A stretch of DNA of 64,000 nucleotides from assembly GCA_022264855.1 (NCBI GenBank), contig JABYQU010000001.1:1550001-1614000 (forward strand), given 5' to 3'. This document shows, in pieces, positions 22,561-34,370 of this stretch. Under the pieces are notes generated by a model. It was given only the letters and a program-made list of their open reading frames with translations, searched no databases and was not told the origin of the DNA. The position numbers were made by a program, and so were the translations under genes. The stretch is from Lenzites betulinus. Its lineage: Eukaryota > Basidiomycota > Agaricomycetes > Polyporales > Polyporaceae. How positions within the stretch are numbered: position 1 is the first letter of the stretch; every line of letters starts with the position of its first letter.

Positions 22561-23806
22561 TCAGACGACCCCGCAGTCGAACTTCTGCAGGACGTCGTCG
22601 TCCGCAACGTCGCGCGGCGGATACGGCTGCTTGCGGAGGTACACGAGCGGCGCGAGGCTGATCTCGTGGCGGCGCTGGAGGTCCGCCTTCGCGCAGGGGA
22701 GGACGACGGTGCGCGCGGCGAGCTCGTCCTCGAGGCGGCGCGGGCGCACCCACGGCGTCGGCTTGAGCGACGGGAGGCTGATGTCCGCGCGCGGGTGCGG
22801 CGAGACGACGAGCGCGGCCTGGTCGAGCGGGTGCAGCGGCTGGCGCGGGGGCGTCGCGGGGTCGTCCGGCGGCGCCGCGCCGCCGCCCGGGGCGTGCGCG
22901 TCGGGGAGCCCGAGCGGGCAGGGCGCGGCGGAGTCGTGGCGGGTGCGCTGGCGCGCGAGGCGGGCGGTGGTGTATTGGCCGGCGGGGATGATGTGGCGGA
23001 TGGCGGCGAGCTCGGGGATGTCGTCGACGGTGAGGAGGCGTTCGAGCGTCTCGCCGGTGAAGTAGGCGACTGCAGCGTGGGCGTGGTGTGCGCGATGGGG
23101 CAGCGAGCATCAGGCACGCACAGGAAACGCGAGAGGACGTCAGGACGGGGCGCGATCAACAGAGATAGAAGCGCAGTCGCGCACCTAGATGCCATTTCCT
23201 CCGGCCCGTCGGCGTGTCGACAAAGACTGAGTACGTTTGCTTGATGAGCCGGCTCTCGTAGCTGCGGTGTTCCGGGAATCATCATCAGCCCTGGGGCCGC
23301 GCGCGGAGATGGCGGTGTGCGGGGCGGGCACGTACATGAGTGCAGCCAGCTCCTCGTCCGCTTCGAATTCGGGTAGCTTTTCCTGATAGTAGAGGAACTC
23401 CTGTGCACATGGCTCGATCAGGACGGCCGGTGGTGGCGGGCGGGAATGCGGGGTACTCACATCGCGGACTCTGGATGGGCCCCACCGTCTGCCGTCTGTC
23501 CATCGCTCGATCCCGGTTGCCTGTAGAGCGAAGGTTGAGCGGCGGTACGGGGTGTGGGTACGAGGTGCAGGAGCTGAAAGGGGTAGAGGGGGACAAGGAG
23601 GATTGTGAGGGACGTACTGAAGAGCCTTGGTTGGCGGCGGTGCGTTCCTCCCATACGCAGACGCATCCCGAGTGGATGTAACGCCGCTCTTCTATGTCCA
23701 ATCGGCGAGACACGATGGGTAGGAGGCCGAGGGAGACGGCGTGGAAGATGATGTGTGCATCGGCCATGGAGCGGATGCGGATGCCGGTGCAGGTGGGGAG
23801 CTGCAT
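22561..23806 (-). CDS. Gti1/Pac2 family (WOPR) transcription regulator 2
   Basis: Five exons (23806-23618, 23520-23461, 23400-23336, 23261-23185, 23069-22561) give 299 residues. All introns are GT..AG; the last is 115 nt. The first WOPR half has GIRIRSMADAHIIFHAVSLG, VCVWEER and the canonical ERWTDGRRWGPSRVRD at residues 68-83, then EFLYYQEKLPEF. The second half has LIKQTYSVFVDTP, RRKWHL and VAYFTGETLERLLTVDDIP. This is a nuclear DNA-binding developmental regulator by family. It keeps the standard TDG motif, unlike gene 1, and its C-terminal tail is shorter. The exon layout matches gene 1 (the WEER/RW junction aside), which supports duplication followed by divergence. Target genes are unknown. 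Confidence 0.86.
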
Positions 23807-25891
23807 GGTGGACGTAGGGTGGCGGTCGTGGTGGTCGTGGTGGCAGGTGAGAGAGGGCGGCGGGAGCAGGAGCTCGAGCAGAGCTTGAGCGCGAACAAGG
23901 AGGCTTGGGCGGACGAGAGGATGGGAGGGCGGCTTTAGTATGGGGCGGGGTGGGAAGGGGCGCCTCGAGCACGCGAGGATGGTCGAGTGATTGTGATTGG
24001 GTGCAGGCCGCGCTGATGGGAGGCACCGACTGATATCGCTGCGAAAGCGGTGCCGCCTTGTCTCCCCTCCTCGCGGAAAGCGTCTTTCTGACTGGCGCCC
24101 GCCCGCTCTCCCTGCCGCCGGCGTCGTCTGCTGTGCCAGTCGCCCTACTACGATCCCCGCCGCGCCTCCCCAGCTGCGCGCGCCCGCGCGACCTCCACCC
24201 TACCCATGGCGACAGCATCCGGCCGCGGCCCCTCCGTGCGTGCAGGGCTGCTGCAACACCCGGCACACGGCAGGAGGCGAGCCCCCCGGCGAGAAAAGAA
24301 GCATCACCCCCTCTCCTGAACACCGGCGGCTGCCCTCCGTCCCAGCCCAGTGCGTCTCTGCCCGCGCGCCCAGGCTGCGGGCGCGCGTCCCCCGGTCTCA
24401 GAGTCCGACCCATCATCACTCCGCCGCGCTCGCGGCTCGCGCTGATCGTCCAGCGTCGACGCGCGTCGCGCTCTGACCGTGTCGGGGCTCGCGTGCGCGC
24501 CGGGCGCTGCGACCGGTAACATGATGCTGCTGACGCGAGCGGAGTGCGCGCGCGCCATCACACCTACGCTTTCCGCCGCGCTGAGACATGCAGCAGCAGA
24601 GATAATAGATGCAGATGCAGATGTCCGCCGGTGGGATCGGGCGGAGCGCCACCGCGCTGATAAGTGGACGCGCGGGGCATGCCTGCGCCGTGCGTCCGAG
24701 CTGTGCGCACGCGCCGTATGTATTCAACGCACAAATTGCACTGCGCCCGTGATGCGCGAGGCTGGTGCTGGTGGGAGCGGCCGCGACGTTTTCGTCGACG
24801 GACGTGCACAAGAAGACCGGCGCGTTTGCGCAGAGCCAGGAACTGAAGCGTCGCGCGACGTGGGGCGGGCTCGCTGCCGCCGCCAGCTCCTGCCTGCGGC
24901 TGTGCCCGCACTCGACGCTTGCGCGACACGTGGCGGCCTCCTTCCGCATACAACCTCCGAATTTGACATTCGAAGAGCCGGCGAGTGGCCACCATCTGTC
25001 GGTATCCTAGCTCTTGTTCCGCCTATTGTTCCCCTCTCAGACGGGCGCAACCGCCGCACCGCTCGCGCCCAGCACAGCTAGCACGGCACGCGCGATATGT
25101 GGGAAGCAGTTCGCGCATTTGGCCCGCAGTCGTGCGCGGAGGCATTCTTGTCCAGCTTCGAAGTTCGTCGCGAGCTCGAGGCAACCGCCACCGCGTCGGC
25201 ACACAGGCCTCATGCCGTCTATCAATGCATCACATTCAGATCAAACGCGAGCTGCCCGCCGCCATTTACCTAAGTGCCTCGTACGCAGTGCAACAGCGCA
25301 ACTCCGCCGCTTCGACGTGCTATTTCGGCCGCGACACACCCACCGCACATGTCGCGATCGGTGGGAAAGTGCTCCCCGGACGCGTCCGTGCTCGTCCAAG
25401 TAGTTATCTGTGATCGTCCGCGATAGGACGCACTAGCATAGGCTTCCCAGAAGCCATGGAAACGTGCACGCTAGTGCTCGCGCTGCACACAATGACAATG
25501 ACACATCCGCGACGCTAGCTCGCCGGGAAGCACGCCAAGCGCGCCTCGCGGCCGCCCATGTTTGCCTTGCGCACACTGGATAGTCATATAGAAATACTGT
25601 AATGAAAGACAGCCGAGGCTCGAAAGTCCGCGCCGGCACAAATCCGTAAGTAGGCAGTGTGTAGTAGTGAGCGCCGTGAATATATATGCAGGCTATACCG
25701 TATGTACTAGAGATATAGCGGGGGACACCGGGGCGCCGAGAAACCAAAGTCCGTGCAAAAGAAACCAGAACTTGAAGACGTGGGGAAGAAAGAATATTAA
25801 AAACACACTGTGGCAGCGGGAGCCATGCCCGCCCGCGCGCTGTCGTCGCTAACAAGAGAGTCGTGTTGGTGGGGGTGGACGGGTGTGGCGC
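23807..25891. other. intergenic, promoter of WOPR gene 2
   Basis: About 2.1 kb of GC-rich DNA between the WOPR gene 2 start and the stop of the pepsin-like gene. Several frames on both strands lack motifs. No RNA gene or repeat is recognised. Confidence 0.4.
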
Positions 25892-28525
25892 TTACTGCTT
25901 GTCTGAGTACGGGTCGGCGTAGCGCGACGTGCCCTCCTCGGCGCCGTACAGCGGGACGTGGACGGGCGCGTGGTTGTCCGCCTCGTGCAGGTTGCGGTAC
26001 GCGGAGGGGCGCGCGCCGCCGTTGCCGCGGCGGCGGCGGACGAGGCACACGATGACGCTGGCGAGCGCGCCGACCGCGGCGAGGACGACGATGACGATGA
26101 TCGCGGGCAGGCAGTGCTTGAGCTGGTGGGGGAGGGCAGTCAGTACATGCACGTCGACACTGCGTGCGCGCACGGGCAGGGCTCACCTGGTCGGCGATGC
26201 TGCCGTGGGGGAGGTTCAGGTCGTTGCCCTGGTCGTCGGTCTCGGCCGCGTTCCCGGCGACAGCCAGGTTCTCGCTGTCGTACCCGCTGCCAGAGTACCC
26301 GGAGCCCGAACCAGAGTATCCGGAGCCCGAGCCAGAGTATCCGGAGCCCGAACCATAGTTCGTGCCGGAACCCGAGCCAGAGCCCGAGCCATAGTAGTTG
26401 GTACCGCTGGGGTAGACGGCTATGGTCGTCGTGGTGAAGTGCTCGCGCGTCGAGGTGTAGAGGACGGTGCTGGTGGCGGTGCGGCTGAAGTAGCCCTCGT
26501 TCCCTGCGCCACCCTGCGACCCAGATCCCGAGCCATAGTATCCCGACCCGGAACCAGAGCCGGATTCCGACCCGGAGCCAGAGCCAGAGTACGACCCGGA
26601 ACCCGAGCCAGACGACCCGGAACTCGAACCAGACGACCCGGAACCCGAGCCCCACTGCGACCCCGATCCTGAGCCAGCGTAGCCGGTGCTGCTACTCTGG
26701 GCTGCGCCGTACGTGCTCGAGGCTTGCTGGCCGCCGTAGTACCATCCGTTCGGGCTCGACGTTCCGGCGCCACCGTAGGTAGATGCGCCCGCGGCGTACG
26801 TCGGCCTGCTGGAGGCCACGTACGTCATGGAGCTGGAGGTCGCGTACGTCTTGTAGGTCGTGGTCGTACCCTGGTAGCCGTTGTTGTACGTGTTGCCCGA
26901 GCCCTGGTAGCCACTGCCCTGGTAGCCGCCGTTGCCGTACTGGGTGTTCGAGGTGGTCGCGGGGCTCCAAGTGGACGAGGTCGAGGTCTTCCAGTTGTTG
27001 CCGTAGCCCGAGCCGCTGCCCGACCCTTGGTAACCGCTGCCCGAGCTTTGGTAGCCACTGCCCGAGCCGTAGTTGCCAGTACCTGAGGGCCAAGGCGCAG
27101 CTGCGCTCGCAGAGCCGGACAAGCCACCGTACGCCCAGGTCGGTGAGCCGACCTCAATCATCTTGTAGTACGGCTGGTTGCTGTAGTCGATTCCGGCGCG
27201 GAAGTAGAACTGAGACACTACACACGACATTGTCCCAATGAGCAATCACACATGCACATGCAGGGGGGCACAAAATACGCACAGAGCTGGAAGCCTAACA
27301 CCACATCGTACGTCACCGAGGAGCCGGAGCTGTAGCCACCGCTGAACACCGAGCCGATGCACTGTTCGCCCCATGGGTTGGGCACCACAAGGGCAGTCGC
27401 ATCGATGTAGTAGTTGTGGCCGTCGATCGAGAGTATCAACGCCGAGAGGTGGCTGTCGCACGGTATTTCCCAGTACTTGTAGTTGGAGTATTGGTACGAT
27501 TTCGCTCCGCTCAGGCTACCGTATAGCCCCTCAACGATCGCCGTGGGCATAATCGACCAGCGCAAGGTAAGATCCAATATACCGGCGATGGTACCCTGGC
27601 TCCAGCTGGGGACTTGACTGGTCACAGTAACCGGGCTCCCGCCAATCCAATGAGTGGTGTCAAGACAGAACCTGCCGTCGCTGCGTACGGGAATAGCCTG
27701 CGAGGTATTGATGTCGCTGAGGTCTGGAAGGGAGTACTTGGCAACGTCGCTCGCGGAGATGCCAATCGCGTCCCAGCTGAGGGTCTCGCTGACGGATATG
27801 ATACCCTCGAATTCGATCTCGGATGTCGACGTGCTGTTCGCTTGCCAGTTCCATATCTGGAGGAGATCGTAGTACCATGCGTTCTGGTTCCCCTGTGTCG
27901 TCCCAGCGAGGTACTGGTTAATCGGGCTCTTGGAGTTCGTTATGTCCCATCCGATCTTCCCGTTGTAGATCCCGCCCGAGCTGTCGAGGGACGACCACGT
28001 CGTGGGCCATTGAGCAGCGCAGTCTTTGAGATGTGCGCATTGAGATACAGAATGGACCCATTATGAATGGTTTTACTCACAATAGTCGATCTGGATCTCT
28101 TCTTCGAAGATAGAGACGGACCCGTGGGTGGAGCTTGCTAGAAATTCCCCTCAGTACTCCGGAGCTCGGCGGCGGCTTTGCAAACTTACCTGCCACGCTG
28201 ACGCCCTCGATGGTAACCTGTTGGGTGCTGGAATACTTGCTGTTGCTCCCAATGATCAGGCCTCCCCTGCGCCTGGGTCAGGCACGCTGTTTGGGGCAGA
28301 GGTGGGCATTACGCACCAGTTGTTATCCAGGGATACGCCATATGTTTGGCCATCGACCTCAATGGCAATGTATAGAGCATCGACCTGCGGGTTGGTGTAG
28401 ACGAGGTTGTTAGAGTAGTCCTTGAGACTACGCTTCACATTGCGGGCAGACAAGTGAGGAAGAGAAAGAACGGAAGAACATAGAGAAGCAACCAAGAACG
28501 CGCGGGCGGCCCCGGAGGAAAACAT
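25892..28525 (-). CDS. membrane-anchored pepsin-like protein lacking both DTG motifs
   Basis: Six exons (28525-28317, 28266-28190, 28137-28081, 28023-27283, 27217-26187, 26122-25892) give 781 residues. A signal peptide covers residues 1-21 and a KR site lies at 31-32. The body follows the A1 pepsin layout: LYIAIEVDGQTYGVSLD in the N lobe, then in the C lobe GILD near 265, PTAIVEGLYGSL, and the CDSHLSALILSIDG...QCIGSVFSGG disulfide loop. The active-site triads are changed: D67-N-N-W and D265-L-T-L replace DTG/DSG. A Gly/Ser/Tyr-rich stalk of several hundred residues follows (GSGSG and YQGSG repeats). One transmembrane helix starts near 710, and a basic RRRR stop-transfer and cytosolic tail end in SDKQ. 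It is probably a cell-surface pseudoprotease or sensor. The family call rests on the C lobe; the second exon boundary could shift by 6 nt. Confidence 0.72.
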
Positions 28526-28580
28526 GAGGAAGAAGGGGAGTGCGGGCAAGGCTGGGGCTAGCAGCGCGTTCCCAGAGTGT

Positions 28581-28588
28581 TATATAGA
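28581..28588 (-). promoter_or_regulatory. TATA box of the pepsin-like gene
   Basis: CTATATAA on the minus strand, 56 bp upstream of the ATG. Confidence 0.5.
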
Positions 28589-30295
28589 CGTTGCGGAGAG
28601 CTGTGAGGGCGCTGAGACGTCCCTGTCCATTTCATCTGCTGAGACCAGCCAACATCAAACACGCCCCGGCGGGCCAGGAACCTGTGCGCGCGCGGGGCGC
28701 CCGGCGCTCTCGGCGACGCTGCCCCAAGTACTGCCCCGCCCACCCGCCTACGCCCAAGCTATGATTCCCATTTTGACTTCCTCGTCTGCTCCTGGGCACC
28801 AGTGCGCCGCCCGCCGCCCAGCGTGGCTGGCTGCTTCCTCTGGCACCCGCCCGGCATGGCCATCTTCCAGCGCAGCGCCCACCCCCACGCGCCCGCCCCG
28901 CCTCCGTCGGCAACTGGGCGCGTCCCACGGCTGTCGCCCTCCCATTGGCTTCCTGGGCAGGCCGGCTGCAGCGAGAACGAGCAGTACCCAGCAGTACCAC
29001 CGCCTCCCTCATGCGCTCTTCCACGAGCGATGGGCGGGCGAAGGCAGCAGGGGGCAGCTGTGCAGCCTCGGTCTCCGCTCGGCGTCGCCTAGTTCCGAAT
29101 GGCGCAGTCCCGCCTGCAGATAAAGCGATCAAACCCTGACAGGAGCGCGATGGTAGGCATCGGGTAAGCAGCACTAACTTGAAGCTTAACGCCCCTAGTC
29201 ACTAGTGTGCTCGACGCGGCCCACAGTTCACGGTCAGAGCCGCACTGGGCCGCTGGCTGTTTGCCTTCAATCTTCAAAGCTTCGGCATCCGTCCAACAGG
29301 GGTTAGGTAGGCGAAAGAGGCGATGGCGATGTGTCTGCGCATACTTCCGGTCGGGCCACGCTTGATGATGGAAGTAAGTAAGCACGCTAAAGCCGACGCT
29401 GTGGAAGATCACAAGATGCGCGGCTGTTGCACCTGTCGCACCGCCCCGGTGTGGAAATTCGGAGCAATTCTGTGCTACGATTGGTCAATCTTGTACTACT
29501 AGCACCCGACGCTCTCAGACTGCAGCCGGGACCTGGTCAGCTTCAAGCGGTACCGCTCGCACAGCGAAGATTACAAAAGCACACGAACATCGTTCTTCGT
29601 CCTGGGCCAGCTCCCAAGCAAACAGGATTACTGCAGCAAGTACTCGTGCTCTGACTAGCAGTGTAACTCCCGCGTTCCCGTACGTGGCTCCGTAGCAACG
29701 ATTATATGCCTCAAAGGTGTGCGAGTCTGTCCCTCCAGGGTCCTGTAGACTAAGACACGAATGAGTCCGGCACATCGCGGTTTTGACCCAGCGCTGCGAA
29801 TATATACATGGCGGTCACCAGACCGTTGCGGATAGGCTCAAATGGGTCCAAAAGTCGAGACAACGGTTGACTTAGTGTGTTTTGAGTGAGTTGCAAACGA
29901 TTTTTATGCAGTGTTCACCTCTTGTCTCGATTTTTGAAAGGGTTCCACTGCGGGCACTAGTTAGTTGCGGATAGGCTCAAATGGGTCCAAAAGTTGAGAC
30001 AAGAGGTACCCTTTCGACCGACTTATCATGTTTTGAGTGAGTTACAAGCGATTTTTGTCCATAGTTCACCTCATGTTTCGGATTCAAAAGGGTTTTGCTC
30101 GGTCGGCAACGAGCCACCGCCTGCCGTGATACAAGTCGCGATAGAATGAGTTGAATCTGGAGTACTAATGCTACATGGGCGACGAAGCGCGGGACGTTGA
30201 ACCCCTGCGCACGCGTAATGATCGATCTACCAAAGACACACGCTCACGGAATGAGGATATAAACTTCGCAGATATACCAGGCCGCGACGCGCTTT
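28589..30295. other. intergenic with tandem repeats
   Basis: About 1.7 kb between the start of the pepsin-like gene and the end of the O-methyltransferase gene. It carries the two-copy 139-bp repeat at 29825-30108. Otherwise no gene is supported; the frames are short and motif-free. Confidence 0.45.
29825..30108. repeat. two tandem 139-bp repeats with internal inverted repeats
   Basis: Copies start at 29825 and 29964 with GTTGCGGATAGGCTCAAATG and share a second block, GTTTTGAGTGAGTT. Within copy 1, AAAGTCGAGACAA is answered in reverse complement by TTGTCTCGATTTTT, so each unit could form a hairpin. Between blocks the copies differ. There is no coding potential. Confidence 0.65.
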
Positions 30296-31861
30296 CTAAT
30301 CCTTCGACGGCACGGCCTCAATGATCGTGTCGACCGCGCGCATGGTGTGGGTGACGACGGCTTTGAATCCCGCCTTCTTCAGCAGCTCTACCATCTCCTC
30401 TTGCGAGCGGACCACCCCGTTGTTTAGGGTAAGGAGCTGCAAGCTGGTCGTGTAGGCGAACCGGCCGCTGTCGGACTGAAGCAGTATCTCGCAGACCAGC
30501 AGCTTCGGCGTCGCAGCAACGCTGTCCGCCGCCGGCAGGCGAGCTACCATAGCCGCACGGACGTTTCGGAGGATCGCAACCACTTGGTCGTCCGTCCAGT
30601 CGTGCAAGACATGTCGGAGCAGGTAGGTAGGCTGGCCGCACGGTATGCGCGTCGCCTCGAGCGTTGGTGCGAGGAAGTCGCCCTCCACGAAGGTCACGCG
30701 CTCGCGCGAGCTGGCGGGCTGAGTCTTCCACACCTATTCGGAGGTTTAGCACGCTACGGTAGCAATTTCTCGACATGGCGTACCGTTTCTGCGCTCTTGA
30801 GCGTCTTGGCGAGATCCACCACGGTGAAGCGCACGGGGGATTCGGGATACGCCTTCACGAGCGCCAACTCCAACGTGCCGATACCGCCTCCGACATCGAT
30901 AACCGGAGAGGGTAGGGAGTGCCAGTTAAAGTCTACGCGTGAAAGCACATATGTCAGCGGGAGTGGCAGACGACGAGTACGCGAAAGGTAAATACCAGTC
31001 ACCACGTTCCCGTTGGCCGTCTGGTGGAGTTGTTTCATCGCAAGGCCCATCCTTTCGGCACGCCATGCGTTGGAAGCGTCGTTCCAGTGCTGGAACACCG
31101 GGCCTTCGAACCCAAAGGCCAAATTTAGTGCAGGAGTAGGGGCTTCCGTCGTTGACGCGCGAGTGCGCGCCGCCTCCACCAGATGAGCAGCCGCTTTTCC
31201 CCCGTCGTCGCATCTTTATCGGGCGCGGGTCAGGGTCTGATAACCCAGTGCCACGGTTGTTGGGAGAGTTGTACGTACATGAACCCAATCGCCGCTTTCA
31301 GCGTTTGCGGGTGTGCCGCCCGAAGCACGTCAGACATCGCGTTGTTCTTGAAGACCTTCGTGTCGAACCCGCCGACTTCCTCGAAGTACCCGTGCGACAC
31401 CAGGCATTTCATCGCAATATCTGCCAGACGAACCGGGGGTGAGAACGAACATGGGCAAGTGTACGCGCTGAATGGACAAACCCATGTATCTGAAATTGAC
31501 TTTCACCTCCTCGCAGATCTCCGCGAGAGTCTTGGACCCGTCGCCGATAACGTCTGCGACGGAGTACTCGGTGACCAAGTGCAGTGCAGCACTTTCTTGG
31601 CAGGATTCTGCGCACGGACGCTGTCAGACGATGCTATCCGGCCATATGAACCCGACCACACAACATACCTGCGAGAAGGATGGTGTATTCAAGCGGGCCG
31701 CAGACGTCCCGCATAAGCGTCGCTGTCAGCTGCTGGACGCGCTTCCGCGCCGCGAAGATCTTGTGTTCATCGCTAGCCGTGGCCGACCCCGTCGTGGACT
31801 GGATAGTCTCGACAAGGCGGAGGAGTTCTTGCGCCTGCGCAGTGAGAGATTGCTCGGCCAT
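30296..31861 (-). CDS. O-methyltransferase (COMT-like, SAM-dependent)
   Basis: Six exons (31861-31669, 31607-31482, 31420-31279, 31213-30996, 30932-30784, 30733-30296) give 421 residues. It has a dimerisation-type helical N-terminal half. The SAM site is VIDVGGGIG at residues 237-245. The RHVLHDW segment puts the catalytic base at His320, next to Asp321. The end carries the substrate-side LLKKAGF motif. Members methylate hydroxyls of small aromatic compounds, often in secondary metabolism or detoxification of lignin-derived phenols. No biosynthetic core gene lies nearby, so no cluster is proposed. A TATAAAA box is 76 bp upstream. The exon 3-4 join (GFICDDGG) is the least certain. The enzyme class is clear; the substrate is not. 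Confidence 0.88.
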
Positions 31862-31936
31862 GGTGAGTGTCTGAGGGCGGGGGAGGGGATTGCTGCAAGT
31901 TAGGCGACTGGTGCACATCCGAGAACTGAGCCCACC

Positions 31937-31946
31937 TTTTATAAAA
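31937..31946 (-). promoter_or_regulatory. TATA box of the O-methyltransferase gene
   Basis: TTTTATAAAA, palindromic, 76 bp upstream of the ATG. Confidence 0.5.
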
Positions 31947-32718
31947 CCGAACGGCGTGGCGCTGTACATGTCGAAACGCCTACGATTGCATAGATATCTA
32001 TTGGGCTGATGAGGCTAGGCCGCATGGCGGCGTAGTTAAGATTCATACGAGAGCCCAGCGGCGCCGCGAGCGTACCGCGCCCTTGTGCGATGTCAATGAT
32101 TGTGCGCTATCACCGGATACAGTTGTTTGGTTGTGACTGGTTCAAAAGTCTGCCGTGCTCCAGTACCTATCGGCAACGGGTCCCGGGTGTAGACGTCGGG
32201 CTCATCCGTACACGCTCCGAAATATAATCGGAGGACTTCAATCAAAACATCATTTCGAGCTGGAGGCTGGCTCACCATTATTGATCGAGGTCTCCGGTCT
32301 CCCAGGCCTAGTTCATCCTACGCGGTACGGATACTGGATAGTATCTAAACGCTAAACGCGTAGCTGCCCGGGTCCTGACTTACGCCCCATAATCCAAAGT
32401 AGCAGTGCACCGGAGTTGAAGTTAGCGTAACTTCATGATACTGGCCAAATTCCGATCAACTTGCGCCGATACCCAGTCATACGTACGCGGGTCCTGATTT
32501 TCTTCGTGAACTGCACAGAAGGGGATTGTTGAAGGCGGCGGAGCGCGTTCATAGGCCTCACATCATCGGTCGCAAGCGGGGTGAATGTCCGATAGACAAT
32601 ATATAGTACATGCAGCGATTCTAACTTAAGATGCGTGTCCAATGCGATATAGTGATATGTGCTGACCCAACGACATGACAGAGATGCAGGAAATCCAGGA
32701 AAAGAAACGCAGCATCAA
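31947..32718. other. intergenic
   Basis: About 0.8 kb of AT-richer DNA between the O-methyltransferase promoter and the TFIIA stop. No gene, RNA or repeat is recognised. Confidence 0.4.
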
Positions 32719-33844
32719 CTACCACTCGAACTCGCTGCGGCCGTGTGTCAACAGCGGTCAATATGAGCAGCAGTGAACACCACGTACCCACTACATTTCG
32801 CGAAGAGGTAGTCCTTGCCGTTGATGTGGATCATGCCGTCCTTCAGGACGCACTTCCATTTGTTCTTAACTCGAGCGACCTGACCACGTTGATGAGCATG
32901 AATGATACAACGCCGCAGTGCTCGGGCAATGAGGACTGACCTTGTCGTATGTACAGAATACGATGTCCTGATCCGCGATTCCGCCCTCAATACCATCCTG
33001 GTCGACGTCAGAGTCAGAGTCATCCAAGTCGCTATTGATTGCTTCGGAGTCATCTTCCTTGGCAAGTGACGTGGATTGGGACGGTTGTGGAAGTGAGGGG
33101 TGTGACGATCTAGGTGCATAGCCTTGGCTGGGAGGTGGGGACGGGGACTCCGATTCAGATGAAGACGGGCCGTCCACTTGTGGTATCCTCGCTGAAGGCT
33201 GGGACTGCGCGGCGTTCGCGGACGGAGGCGCGTAGCGGGCTGTGGGCGGCGGGGGCGCCTGACTTGTAGCACTCGGTGGTCGACCACTCATGTGCGCATA
33301 CTGTAGCGGCTGACCACCGGGTATAGGTGGTCGCGCCGGTATCTGCGGGCCAGCAAGGGAAGGTAGCCCGTAGGGCATATTCGGGTTACTCAGCATGTAT
33401 CGACTGTCGACCGGCTCGGCTTTCACATGAGGCTGCATTGGATGAGGAGGCTGCGCGTACGCCGTGTGAGGCGGGTAATGCCCATGGGGCATATGCATGG
33501 AATGAGGTGGGTACGCTGTATGCGCAGCGGGCGCTGGAGGTGGAGGGGCCGGGGCTGGCTCGAAATCTGCGACGTGAGAGGCAATGACCTTGGCCTCCCA
33601 TTTCTATGTCACAAAGGACCTGGTGAATGAGTGCAATAAAGGGGCGAGAACCATACATACACTTTGCAAGTCGGCCAAAACATCCTCCGAAACACCGTAC
33701 TCGTCAAATTCCGACTTTATGTTTGCGATCACGTCGTCGATGACGGCGCGATATATGGAGGGCTCAATGAGGGATTCACCGTCATTATGGGTGGCATGAA
33801 AGGCATGGCTTTGGTGAGTAGCTCACCACAATCTTATTGGACAT
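32719..33844 (-). CDS. TOA1: transcription initiation factor IIA large subunit
   Basis: Five exons (33844-33827, 33762-33661, 33603-32941, 32879-32788, 32734-32719) give 296 residues. The N-terminal four-helix-bundle part is conserved: PSIYRAVIDDVIANIKSEFD, then EYGVSEDVLADLQSKWEAKV. A Pro/Gln/Ser-rich linker follows, as is usual for this subunit. An acidic stretch (DLDDSDSDVDQDG) precedes the C-terminal beta-barrel part VFCTYDKVARVKNKWKCVLK with DGMIHINGKDYLF. The last residues, GEFEW, are encoded by a 16-nt terminal exon. TFIIA, with the small subunit Toa2, stabilises TBP on the promoter in the nucleus. Single-copy housekeeping gene. Both conserved ends match the family closely. Confidence 0.93.
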
Positions 33845-34307
33845 CGCGCAGTGCTCTCTAGACTGTCGTCAACAACGAGCACGCTAGCGGGGCCACAGGT
33901 GGTGAGCGGAGGAAGCAAGGAGAAGGCATTTATAGAAGATTGCGATTGAAGGAAGAGTTGACGCTCCGTTTGAAACTCCGACACCCGACTTCTTTCCCGC
34001 GCACGGACCACCGAGCCAGCATGACGTAACGAGGATCAGGTGAGTGTGGCTGAACCACCGCGGGCGCGAAGCCATCATGGCGACGAGGTTCATGGCATCT
34101 AGCAGCCAGTAGGCCGCAGTAGCTCCATGCAACGCCTGCAGCTCCATCCACGATGGGGGCGTTCTGTGGACACTTTGACACGAAGATACAAGGCGCCCCA
34201 CTGACGTAGGCCCTCCCCCAGGCTTATATGTATCATACACGGTGGGACAGCCCACTCAACTTCTCCGTCGAACCATACCCCCACACTCGAGTTCTCCTAA
34301 GCCATCG
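33845..34307. other. intergenic, divergent promoter
   Basis: Shared upstream region of the TFIIA gene (minus) and the coiled-coil gene (plus). A TTATATG element near 34225 may serve the plus-strand gene. No other element is seen. Confidence 0.4.
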
Positions 34308-34370
34308 GTAAGACATACACGTCTATGCTCTGCCTTGTATGATACTAACCTCATCCTTGTTTTGTTAGCC

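Noticed and set aside
31152..31716. Plus-strand frames of 96 and 177 codons
   Set aside because: They are antisense to O-methyltransferase exons, which carry clear family motifs.
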